A stretch of DNA of 64,000 bases from Malachius bipustulatus (lineage: Eukaryota; Arthropoda; Insecta; Coleoptera; Melyridae): contig OU342636.1 of the NCBI GenBank assembly GCA_910589415.1, positions 5,066,437 to 5,130,436 on the forward strand, written 5' to 3'. Positions within the stretch are counted from its first letter, which is position 1, and each line of letters begins with the position of its first letter. A program made the position numbers and the translations under genes. Positions 38,884 to 51,500 of this stretch are shown piece after piece. The notes beneath the pieces were generated by a model, which saw only the letters and a list, made by a program, of their open reading frames with translations, was not told the DNA's origin and did not search any database.

Positions 38884-39286
38884 TCTAAGAATGCAGAAAA
38901 GCTTATTAGAATCTCAGAGATCTATTTTTTCCTCATTTTTTAATTTTTTGAAATTTTCATCGTTTGTATTATTGATTTTAAATTGATTAAATCTTATGAT
39001 TTAATGATGATACAGGTGTTTTTAGATTTTTTTCGCGTTTATGAGGTTTGTAAAAAAAAAACACAGAGAAATTATTGTGCAAGAGTACCGACACGTCTTA
39101 TTAAGATAGAGCTCTGAAATTTAATTTTTTTTGTTTTTTATTTCGAACTAAATAAAGGGGTGTCGCGATTAAAATTGCTCCACATCGATTTTAGGAACCA
39201 CCCTAATATACAAGACATATAACACAGTAAATATTACAGAGAAAATCAGAGATAAACAAAACAGCACTAACGGTAATTTTAGACTT

Positions 39287-39338
39287 CGCTTTATTGCACA
39301 ATCTAGTATCAAATAATAATCTTATTTCTTTATTTATT
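39287..39338 (-). terminator. FBXL16: FBXL16 poly(A) signals
   Basis: AATAAA on the minus strand at 39338-39333, 39334-39329 and 39295-39290, all within 90 nt of the stop codon. The 3' UTR may be very short. Confidence 0.5.
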
Positions 39339-39374
39339 AATGGTGGACATGTGAGAGAGAGATTGATTGGCTGG

Positions 39375-39523
39375 TTATTCAATTACGAGGCAGCGTGGCA
39401 GATGCTCCCTGAGGTAATCGAAAAGCTCCCTGGATGCACCTGGACAGTTGGTGAGTTCCAGCTCCCGCATGTGACGTAACTGGATGAGACTGGACAGTCC
39501 GCTGGACGAGAGCAATGGACATC
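39375..39523 (-). CDS. FBXL16: FBXL16 exon 6 (last)
   Basis: Acceptor TTGCGCAG ending at 39524; encodes [15 protein letters not shown] through HLPRCLVIE and TAA at 39377-39375. Separated from exon 5 by a 60-nt intron that keeps the frame and has no stop. Confidence 0.93.
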
Positions 39524-42500
39524 CTGCGCAAAAAATCAGCTTAGAAGTCACCCACCTGTTCTGTTTTTCACAATCAAACTTACCTGCCAAGGACAGTATT
39601 TGCAAGTTCCTCATCCCGCATAAGTGTTGCAATCCAAAATCTCTTATCTGTGAGCACCATCGCAGGTACAGCGCAGAAAGGGACAGCATCGTAGAGATGT
39701 AGCCTATTCCGATGTCGGTAATGTGAACGCATCTGCGAGGTCAGAAAAACAGTGTTGTATTATTATTGTGAACAATAGTTTGTTTGCCTTTTACCTGTCG
39801 AGGGTTAGCTCCTCTAATTGATTGAGATCGCAGGCGATATATTCCAAGGCAGCATCGGTGATTCGGGGACACCAGGAGAGGTCCAGGGATCGTAACTTTT
39901 GAAGGTTCTCTGCTATGAGCTCGACTCCGTCGTCGGTTATTTTACTGCAACCTGACAGACTGAGCACTGTCAGGTTTGGTAATGAATGAACTGCAATATC
40001 AACATTACAATATTATTTGAAAATGATTAGCCAAGTAATAAATAATATACAGGGTGCACCATATATCTTTTACAGGGTGGGGCGCGACGAACGCCTCTGT
40101 CTGTGTAGCCTAAATCGTGCACGATATAAAAAATTAAATTGGGTCTTATACAGGGTCGTAGTCCCCATAACTTAAAATTACACTAAATTGCTATAAAAAC
40201 TAATTTATACAGGGTGATCAGTAACTTGCGCACTCGGAGCATGCTGCGGTAAACTTCACTTTTTAAGAGTGGTAAATTTTCTTACTGCAGTGTTGTAAGT
40301 TCTTTTCTTCCAAAGATATGACCATTTTTGCAAAAAAAAGGTGGCAAGACTGCACTGAACGTGTGAATAAGTTCGGGTTAGATGGTATTGTTATTATTTT
40401 TATTTCCATATCAACGAAGGCATTTGAATATTTTATATAATGTAAATTTGTCTGTCAACCTTAGATTGGCGCGTAAACACATTGCCCTTAATTTTTTAAA
40501 CTCAATATAATCCCTGAAAACACCAAATAGCAGCCACTTTCTATGAACTTTTTTCTTATTAATAATTAAAGGTATTACATTATGAGAGTATCAACATGGA
40601 TATGTGTATTGGCCGATTCATTCTTTAAAGGAACATGTTCTGCAATGAAGTCATCAAGAACAGAGTATTATTACCTTCAATATTACTTTGGTCGAAAGTT
40701 TCAACCCAATTTATATTTACTATTTTACTATTAATTTCTTGGTAATCAGCTTTTCTAAAAATTAGTCTACTCTTAACCCGGCCAATTTCACGACCGTGAT
40801 TATGAAATATCTTAAAAAATACTTGATTGTGGTGGGGGTCCCAAGGTACCAACGAATCCAGCAACTTTACCACCTGAACATCATTCACACTGTAACAGCG
40901 TTTTTCTGGAATGTTGAAGATGGTTCCCAGGGATGGATTTCTGCCCCGAAGTTACAAGATATTGATATTTACAGTATAGTACAGATAGATAATTTTCTAT
41001 TTAAATTTATAACATAAAATCTGTGAATCTTCTGAGGCCCCCTTGGTAAGGGAATGAGGGCGGTCGTTTCGTCTTAGAGCGAGCCTGGGTTGGTCTCAGA
41101 TAGTCGTCCTGGAGGCGTGATGCGCTGGAATTGGTCGGTTGATATCACCAGCACTGGTACTGATGCCGCTGGCTATTCAACGTTGGTAATTCCGTCGCTG
41201 CCGGATGGTCCGTACCTGCCCCGATAGCGTATGGAATACGCGTCTTGGTGTTTCTCCTGCACTGACCTAAGCCAAGTCCTCACTACAACCCCGGAAGGAA
41301 AGGAAGGGGTTGCCGATGCCTCAATACAGCGTCGGCTTGCTGCGTTTAAGAACTGATCGTCGGCCAGAGCTCAATGCACCCTGGCCACGATTTCTGATGT
41401 CGTCGGATTATAGCGCGGTCAACTCAATTCATCGACCTTGCTTATCCGGGAGCACTCACTGCATGCCCCAGCTGATCTCCAGGTTCAGTTCACCTAGAGA
41501 GAGACTTACCTGCCAGTCAGTACCTAGCATCCTCTGCCTGATTCTTCAGCTGGCGCTCTTTATATAGACGGTGCTGGTGGAGATAACATGCTAATCACTG
41601 TCGTAAAAACTGTATCAATTAATGAAGAAATGTATCTAATCGCGAAGTAAATAATAATTATCAAACGAAAGCCTCGGATTTCGTTACAACACTTAACGTC
41701 GAGAAGTCCAATTCCAAAGTATATCCTTTAATATCATGGACAGCGAAAAATTGCTTCATTCCAAAGTATGAATAGGAAATATTAATTGAGGAAACAATTA
41801 CTCATATTGTAGAAGAGTGTCCAGAAACTAAATTTCTTGGCGGTTTCAATGACATCCACCGCCTTACTCCAAATGCAATAAATTGGTTACAAAGTCTAAA
41901 ACCAATATGAACTGAATGGTGTGTCTAGGTTTTTTATGGGGTTTTTCCCTAGACTTGCTGGAAAAGCGAATACTTCACCATGATATCAACAACTCATCCT
42001 TATATTCTACAAACCGTACGTTCTACCGTTCTACCCCCCGCAATAATGAAAATTCTACAATATTGTACTTATAAATCATAATCCACATCATCCTTCTAAT
42101 TTAAAATGTAATAATTCATACGAAATATATATATAATAGGAATTCATCAACAAGGTAGAATCTTGGACAAGTACATCCGGACAGAAACAAGAAGCCAATA
42201 AGTTGTCAGACATGTCATCCTGGTTGATCCACACAGTCTCGTGTAGATTAAAGTTCCCAATAATCACAAATTCATGATTTCTAAACTGATAATTTAACCT
42301 ATCGAAATATGATCTGTCTAAGTTTCAGTGTTAACACTTGGTGTATAAAAACATCCAACCAATAGATTTTTATTTAGGGCTTTAATACCCGCAAAGATTT
42401 CTTCAACATTATTAGAAGACATGTCAACCTTGAACACACACAATTTCTCACAGCAACCACAACGTCACCTTCCTTAGGTGCATTCACAGAATTATGTCGA

Positions 42501-45500
42501 TCCCTATGGAAGATACAATAATAATTGCTTAGACCAAGTTCAGAATCCAAAATAGCAGGATAAAGCCAGGTTTCAGTAAAGCAAATGAAGTCGGGAGACG
42601 GTGCAAGAATAAATGAAAAGTTTACTGTCCGTTGACCTTAGGCTTTTTTTTTTTGATAATCTTTAGGAGATTCATAAACAGAATCATTAAGATAAGTAAG
42701 GGCATTATCAGCATTTTCAGCAATTCCAGTACTTTTTACTTTTATCTTGCTTGAAGATTTCAGAGATTTAATTTTTGAGGTCACAATTTTCAGATTTCCA
42801 TTATGGAACTTTACAAATTGCTTCAATTTTTTCTCTATGATTACCTCCATATTATTAAATATTTTTGCTTGTTTTTTCAAACAATAATTGTACTGCTCAC
42901 GCTGACACCTAGTGAGATCTTATGAAATATAAACAGATTTGGGCACAAGATGCCAATAAGTGAATACATTTATAGTATCTAAGCGCGATTAGAATTTAAC
43001 AAGAATAGGGCGAATTTTCTCAGCATTGAAAGCCCCTATCCATTTTACATTTTTAAATTCCCACTTAGTACTAAGATTTTGAATTTGGCTCAGAATAGAC
43101 AACACATTTTTCAAGTCAAAATCACGCTGCAATTTCATACCAGACTTTTTAACCTGTTCAGGAACGTTATAGATAAGAATGCTATTTTCTCTCTTCTTTC
43201 TATCTTCTATCTCAGCCAATATCAGTTGAGTATTACCTGACACATCAGCCGGTACACTAGAACCGCAATTAAAAACGCCAGCATCACGACGAGCAGCAAT
43301 ATCATTTTCAATCTTGGCATAATTTTCCTTCAAGATATCAATATCTGGATTAATTTTATCCAGGCTGTTTTCAACTTTATCATTCAAGACCCTTTGAGAT
43401 TCCTTTAACTCGGAAATTGACTCCTTAATCTTAGGAATTTCCTCTTTGGTTGAAACCTCAAATTCAGCAGAAAAATTGATAATTTTTCCACTGACGTTTG
43501 TAGCTTTTCAATAACCTCTAATAATTGCGATGTTACACCCCCGTTATCAGTGCATTCTTTGCAGCGATATATCAAAAGATGCCTCGTCTTCAACTTAATA
43601 ACACCTACTTCTGAGGATATTGTAGATGAGCAATTTGAGCCAGATCCTTCAGTGGATTTTTCATTACAGTGGAGTAAACTAAGGCAGACACAACATGTCA
43701 CTATATCACCTAGGATGAAAGGCTCATTACAGCAATTACATTGAGCCATTTTAAGGTAACAACTACGGCTATTATAAAATAACAATGCAATATTTTCTTT
43801 TTTGAAGAACCACTTTTTTCAGTTTAATAATTATTCACACAATTTATTTTCTGATGTTGTTTATTTACAGTTTTTTCTTCACTTAACTTGTAATTTCAGT
43901 TTCAGTTCAACATCCACTGGACTATTTCGTCTTATTTATTCCTTATCAGCCTCGATAAATATTTATCTTCTTTCCAAAAAATAACTCTTTATTTCTTCAT
44001 ATTCCACTGAGAAATTTGGATCTATTTTCTACTATTACTTGTCTCCACCAATTTGAACCACCAAAATTCTTTACAGATGTTGTAATAAAAATTCTCCTCT
44101 CCAATTCAATACAACTTTCAAAATTTTATTCACAATATTAGCCAAGCAACCTCAACAATTTCGGGAGCTCATTAACAGTACTCTCTCTTAGACGCTGATA
44201 ATAACTTTATGATCACTATACATATAATAACTTTACATTCTCGTAGACGGCTACTGTAGAAGTTTCAGCTGGATTGGAGCTGTTGTGTTTTGGCAATGTG
44301 GAAATGCCCGCGGATTTTAGAAAAATGGAAAAAGAGCAATATCGGTCGGTGATTCGATTCTTGTTTTCGGAAGGGAAATCGTGCAGTGAAATCAAAGCTC
44401 GCTTGGATGCTGTGTACAGTGCCCCACGCCCAGGTGCCCTGAAAACGGCTACCATGGAGGACAACATGACAAAAGTCCACGATCTCATATTGGCAGGGAT
44501 CTCGTACACACCAGAGACCACGGATCAGTCGAAAAAGTGGACTTTACCCGGCGAATGTGCTCCGAAGAAGGTGAAGTGTCCTATCGTCCGGAAAGGTGAT
44601 GGCCACCGTTTTTTTTTTTTAATAATAATAATAATAATAATTTATTAACGGATAAATCCATGATACATAGAGAATCATCAACTCTTAAACAAACATTCTA
44701 AACTTAAAAATTATTTATTAAGAAAAACACGTTTGAGTCTCGACAAGGAGTCAGCGAAAAAATCAAAATCTAACCCATTTGTATTTCTGCACATCCTGTT
44801 AATGGGACTATAATAAGAATAGTTAGTGCTGTGATGTCTGATAAAGACTATCGTATTTGTTCTGGTATTCTTTGCTGGCACATGAAAATTGATCTGAGCC
44901 ATTAGCTCAGGACTATCGATGTCACCCTTTAAAAATTTATACAAAAATGAAACCTCAAGATACTGTCTCCGAGATTCCAGTGATGGCAATCCAATCCTCC
45001 CCTGTATCACACTATAATCAATTTGCTCTGTGGAGATGCCTAACTTATATGAAATGAATCTTAAAATTCTGTGTTGTACATTCTCAATGCGGTTAATATG
45101 CACAACATAACATGGAGACCATACTGTGCAAGCATACTCTAGGACAGACCTCGCAAGGGACACTCTAATCGATGTCACATCCCCAAAATCTCTCATCTGT
45201 CTTTTAATAAATCCAGTAAGCTTACAAGATCTGTTGACAACTGCATCAACGTGAAGTCTGAAATCAAGATGTTCATCAAGGAGAACGCCGAGATCTTTAA
45301 CTGAGAATACTCTATCTAGAAAACCATCGGCAACTGTATAACGGCATTCTATATCGCAGCGAGCTCTATGAAACCTGATTAAATTACACTTATCGATGTT
45401 CAGTTTGATTTGGTTCTTTAAGCACCAAACGGATAGGTTATCCAGATCGTTCTGCTGAAGAAGACAATCTGACTGATCAATAACTGTGCGATAGAACTTG

Positions 45501-48500
45501 AGATCGTCAGCAAAGATAAGACATTTAGAATTTTTTAAGCAGGAAACAATATCATTAATAAAACAGTCTGGTATTGGTATTTTAACCAAATGCGAGAGAT
45601 GGTTTATGTGGTCCCAAACACTGAAGCCAGCGAGCTTATTGTATTTCTCACATTTAGATTTTCCTTGATTAGAAGAGCTCTGTTCCTTTAACAAGGTTCA
45701 GCAGTCCGCTAACCAAGGTTTTTTCCGCCAGCAGGCTCCCGGGGCTGAGAAGTCCCAGGACCGCATAGCGTTCTTGCGAGTGCTGGACACTCGAATATCA
45801 CATGAGAAGCTGTCTCATCTTCTTCATTGCACAGTCTACAAACTGGTTCTTCTGTGTATATCCCCAGCTTATGTAGGTGTACTCTTAGGTGGCAGTGTCC
45901 TGTGAGAAGACCCACCACCGTTCTAATCTGCATTCTGTTTAGTTGCAGTATCTGTCTGGCAAGGTTTTGAGACGGCTCCTTGATCATCACCTTACCATGT
46001 TTGTTTCCTGTTATACGGTTCCAGTGTACTCTATGCTGGGTTCTTACCCACTGAGCCACTGCCCCGCGTACAGTGTTCTTTGGGATGCCAAACACTGGAT
46101 CGGGCCCAGTGTAGTTCATCCCAGCGCCTTTCTTGGCTAGTTGATCTGCAGCCTCATTACCAGGCGTTCCCACTGTGACCCGGAACCCAAACTAGTGTCA
46201 CCACGTTGCACCTGGCTAAGTCAATGAGGTCTTGCAGGCATTCCCAGACCAGTTTTGATCTGATTTCATAAGCTGCAAGGGCTTTCTGAGCTTATTTCTT
46301 AGCAAAGGCTAGCCTGACTGTCGGAGAGGATGTAGATTTCCCTACCTCGATAGTTCCTTCTGGTATTCTCTCCAACGCACAGCCTAATTGCATTTATTTC
46401 AGCCTGGAAGATGGTGGCATGAGTCCCCAGTGGCACGTAAATGTTGCACTCGGGGACCACCCCATACACTCCAGCTCCGGTACCTGTCTCTGTCTTTGAG
46501 GCGTCCGTTGTTGCCATTCTTTCCAGTCCATTAGAACCTTAAATGGTTTTACAAATGATATCATACCATACTCATGATACCATACTCATACCATCGGATT
46601 GCATTTCCAGGATAGGATCTACGATGGTATCAGTTATTCTGGAATGCCCGGTTTTCCCAGGTTTATCCCAGTTTTGGTTTGTTTCAGCCTGTAGGCGCCC
46701 AAACATGCCTTGCTCTTAATATGAATGTCAAGAGGAGGTAGGTCAAGTATGGCCTCCAGTGCTGTCGTTGATGTAGTGTTCATGGCTCCCGTGATGCCTA
46801 AGCATGCAAGCCTTTGAACACTTTGAATTTTCATAATGGCTTGCTTCTGGTTGATCTTTGGCCACCAGACTAGACAGCCATATGTTAGTATGGGTCTAAC
46901 TACGGCAATATACAGCCAATGTACCATGCGTGGTTTTAGTCCCCATGTTTTACTGAATGACCTTTTGCAAGCCATGAGTGCCAATAAAACAGTTGAACAA
47001 TAAAGGAGAGAGATGACCTCCCTGAGGTACACCGCATCCAACGTGTATTACATCTGAGAGGTACTACTTGAGTTCTGTCATTCAAAAAGCTTTTGAACCA
47101 TTTCAGCAAAGGAATTAGAATTCCTAGTTGTTCTAGTTTACGAACAAGAAGCTGAATGGGGATTCTATCGAAAGCGCCAGAAAAATCTGTGTAATCCACA
47201 GCATGACCCTTTTCGATTTCATCCAATAGGTCTTGAACATAAAGCACCAAGTTGGTAATGGTCGATTTCCCTTTTGTAAACCCGTGTTGTTGAGCAACAA
47301 TTATATTTTTGAAGGCAGGCAGAATTTCAGGTCTTTGCTTCCAATATTTTTGGAATAAATTACATTTTCACTACTGGTCTATAATTATTATTAACAGATG
47401 AGTGATCTCCCTTTTTGTGAATTGGAGTGATCTCTTCCATTGTTTAGGAATTTTACCTTCCCTAATCGATGCACAAAATAGAAAATGCAAGGGTTTTACT
47501 AGGGTAAATCTACAAACTTTCAAAAGTTTAGTGGATATACCGTCAGGTCCAAAGGAGGTGCTGTCTGGTAAGTCAGATAAGCGTTCTAAAATATCAGACT
47601 CTCGAATGTCGCAGTCATGAATGTCGGTGGACATTCATTTCACATTCATTTTCACCGTATTAGTATCGTAATTCGATTCATTCAAACCACAGTCAAAACC
47701 TCGACAGTTTGGTGGTTGGTTCTGAAAACGCTGAAGAAAACTTTTCAGCAAAGAAATTGCAAATAACATCAGGATCATCAGATTTTCTGCCATTAAACTC
47801 CATAAAGATTTGTAGTTCTCGTTAGACTGAGTTTGTTTATATTGTCTATGAGCAGCTTTCTTTTTGTAAATCAGCGCCCTCAGTTCAGAAGAATACCATT
47901 TCGGAAATTTAGGAGTTTTGCTTGTTTTCTTAGGAATGTATACATCAATCAAATGGTGTAAAATCTCATAAAATTTGTCAACTGCAATCTCAGCAGGACA
48001 GCCCAAAAAAACCACCTCCCAATCAACTAGAGATAAGAAGTTATTTAGGTTGCAGAGACTTATATGATTAAAGTCATAGTAATAGAAGTCAAAGTCCAGA
48101 GAATGCACATTATCTACTGTACTGTAGCCATAGTGAAGGTGAAAGCCAAAGCAGGGTGGTAGACATCACACTCCAAGACAGTATCAAGAGGTGAAAAAAC
48201 ACTGAAATTATCTAAATTTGAAAATATTAAATCCAAGTAGTTTCCGTAAACATTTGGTATATCGTTAATTTTAGACAAATTCAAATAACTAAAATTGTCC
48301 GAAATAATTCTAGCATTCTCAGTGACATTTCCTTCAGCTTTACAACCGTATTCATCGTTCAGCCATTGACCTTTTGGCAAATTATAGTCACCACATATAA
48401 TTAATTTAGCATCGGGAAAATCAGCCATGAGAATCTCTACAAAGTTCGAATATCTTAGATACAAATCTGATGGTGCTAGAGGAGGTAAATATACACATCC

Positions 48501-51500
48501 GATAATAAACCTACCATCATTTATTATAACCAATATGAAGATCTGCTCTATGTCTTTAAATGTGTTCGGGATGACACTTACACTAATGTTATCTCTGACG
48601 GCTATTAAGACTCCACCTCCCCTTTGATATATACTATTGTCTTCATTTCTATCTGTTCTATATATTGCATAACCTTTAAGATTAATCTCAGCACTCTCAA
48701 AGTCCTTGTTGAGCCATGTCTCAGTGATAATAATTACATCGAAGTCCGCCATTAAGACGTTTTTAGAGAATTCGACCAATTTGGTTCTCATACCACGAAC
48801 ATTTTGATAATAACAAGTCAAATTTGTCGCTTTCTGGTCACAATTCCTCGTTGTCTCAATTGGTTTTCCTTTTGTAAACTTGCGTTTTTTATTCTTCATT
48901 AAAAAAGCATTATGTAAATTGAAAGGGCGAAAAGTTACACCCTTAGGCCAATAGCCTTCATTATAGACCTGTTGAAATAAATCTTCACTTGGGAGACCGA
49001 TTCTAAAAGCAGAGTTGTCACCCTTGGTGTCCAATTTCTGAACCTTTGATTTCCTTGACATCTGGCAAATCCTTCATGTAATCCAGGACATCTTCGACTG
49101 CAATATCTCTTCCTTGAATTCTGCCCACATATATCAATTTTCTCCTAGTAGCTCCAACTATTTTGCTTTCCTTTTTCCGCACCCTCTTTCTGAGATTTCT
49201 GAGTTTTCTGAGATTCACAAGGTGTGATCTACATCGACTACCTGGAGAAAGGCAAAACGGTCACAGGGCTGTACTATGCCGAATTATTAGGCCGATTTAA
49301 CGCCGAATTGCATTTGGCGAAGTGCTCTTGCACCATGACAACGCACCGGCTCACACCTCCGTCCTTACCACAGCCAAATTGGTCGAATTCTGGTACGAAC
49401 TGCTGCCCCATTAACCGTATTCTCCAGATTGGCCCCTTGCGACTTCTTTTTGTTTCTAAACTTGAAAAAGTCACTCGGCGAGCGGAAATTTGAGTCGAAT
49501 GAGTAGGTTATCACCACCACAGAGGCCTACTTTGCAGACCTAAAGGAAAACGTATTTTTCAGAAGGGTTAGAGAAGTTGGAGCATTCGCTGAGTTAAGTG
49601 CATCTTAAAAATAAATCGCCACTTTTCCAAAAATGTTTGTTTTTCTTTTGTAGTCTAAGTATTTATCGGACCGCCCTCGTATTCATGTTGAAAGTAAACT
49701 GCATGGAGCATGAGAGATTTTCCAGGTGGTAAATATTATGTATTATTGTGAATATAAACCGTTTTAAATAGAACTCCACATTTATCGTTACCACTCATCT
49801 GCAACCACCATTAATTAAGTCAAATTTGTGTCCCTGGAGTTGAACAAATTGTGTTCTGTCTGCCAGATAGGATGTGAAAAACGTCAGCAAACCGAGAGGC
49901 CAAGGTTGTGAAGCTTCGAAATAAGGATACCGTGATTGAGGCGATCAAAAATGTATAAATCACATCCACCTGACAGCCTGAATCGATTGAGTCAGCTATA
50001 AACTGCGTTAAGCAAAACAGGTTAGTAGTCGTGGATCTACCACAAACAAAACCATGCTGATGTGGGGAAATTTTGTGATATAAAGAACGAGAGAGTCTGT
50101 TGTAAACAACGCGTTCAAGCAAAGTTGAGTTGTTCATTATGGCGATCAGCCTGTAATTATTTACAAATTCCCTACCGCTCTTTTTGAAGACTGGAATTAT
50201 CGTAGACTTTCTCCAAATATCGGGAAATGTGCTGAGCGATAGATTCTCAATTTGCGCACCGATTCTCAATTAATCTTGCGGCTGCAGACATTTTGCACAT
50301 CTAAGAATTTCCAAGATTTATCTGCGTCTCATTCATAAGAAATAAGCCAATTGAAGCAGTTGCATATTAAACAGTAAGATACTGACCTATATTAACAACG
50401 CCATGGTTAGTGATCTCCCAGCACGAGTGCAAACGAAGCACAGAGAGCGAGTGGCTCTGTTTTGGGGAGAAGTAGCCAAGCGCCTGATCAGTTACGTGGT
50501 AAGCCTGCAGCTGAAATTCGTAGAGACCGGGCAGCAGCTGGGCGACGGCGCCGACAGCCTCATCGGCAACATTAATACAGTCGGTCAGTGTAAGCGACAC
50601 AACTCTCGGATGCAAGCACGCCCAAAGCCCTGCCTCAGTCACCTCGTTGCACCCGGCAAGCTCCAGTTCATAAAGTGCCTGAAAGGAGAAGAAAAAAAAA
50701 GAAAATTTAATTACTTAAATAGTAAATACTCAAACATACTAACCTGCAGATGATCTAGGACTGCCTCTAGACCCCGGTCCGTAAGACTGGAGCAACGGAG
50801 ACTCAGCGAATGGACGTGTTTGGAGGCGAGCGGGAAAGAGGCTATCAAGTCCAGCGCATCTTCATCCGTTGCGCCCATTAACGCAAGACTACGGAATCCT
50901 CGACGAAGAAGAGATGAATAGAGTCGTGCCCGTTCGCTTGAAGAGCATCCCCGTAGCTCACGACATTGCACCACAGGAATCAACCCTGTCCAGAACCTGA
51001 ATAGTTAACAGGAATATAGTTAACATTTCATTCTGTAATAATTATTTTGATCAGTTACTTGAGATTTAGGTTCCGGCTTGACAGTTTTAATTTTTAATAG
51101 TTATTAATGTTATGAAAACTTTTTACATTTCGGGACTGGTTAGTCCCTTGATTCCTTTATATTTTAATCTTCATTTTATTTTGTAATTTAATATTTACAA
51201 TAAATAAATTGATCAAGGGATGAACCAGTCCCAGAAAAACTGTTAAGACCTAAATCTCAAGAAACTGATCAAAATTACTATACTTTATCGGCAATAATTG
51301 GTTCAGTATAGGTTATACAATTTTCTAATAATTATTGTAAGCCATTGAAAAAATGATTAATAATAGATTTTGTGAATATGTATGTAATAATATTTTATGC
51401 AGAAGAGGTGGCCAAGACGGCCGACAAGGAGAATACCTGTGAAGGTGTTGCAGTAAACAAGAGTGAAATTGAAGTGTTGAAAATACTTTTACATGTTGTG

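Larger units (their letters stand above)
38099..39204. mobile_element. Foldback element between the convergent genes
   Basis: Left end AGGGTGGTCCTTAAAATCG and right end its mirror ending GGAACCACCCT. The outer arms extend about 300 bp; TAAAATCAATAATACAAATGATG is mirrored near 38960-38985. Holds a worn non-LTR 3' end and a strong hairpin. Confidence 0.7.
44612..49205 (-). mobile_element. CR1/Jockey-like non-LTR element inside the mariner
   Basis: Minus strand, 5' at about 49205, (ATT)n tail at 44620-44642. ORF1 end and ORF2 are present in several frames. A second element is inserted at 45568-46982. Element in element in mariner in FBXL16 intron 3: four levels. Confidence 0.8.

Noticed and set aside
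39375..39689. A single 104-aa last exon for FBXL16
   Set aside because: It would include the 60-nt intron 39583-39524, which breaks a leucine-rich repeat; GT-AG sites and family alignment support splicing.
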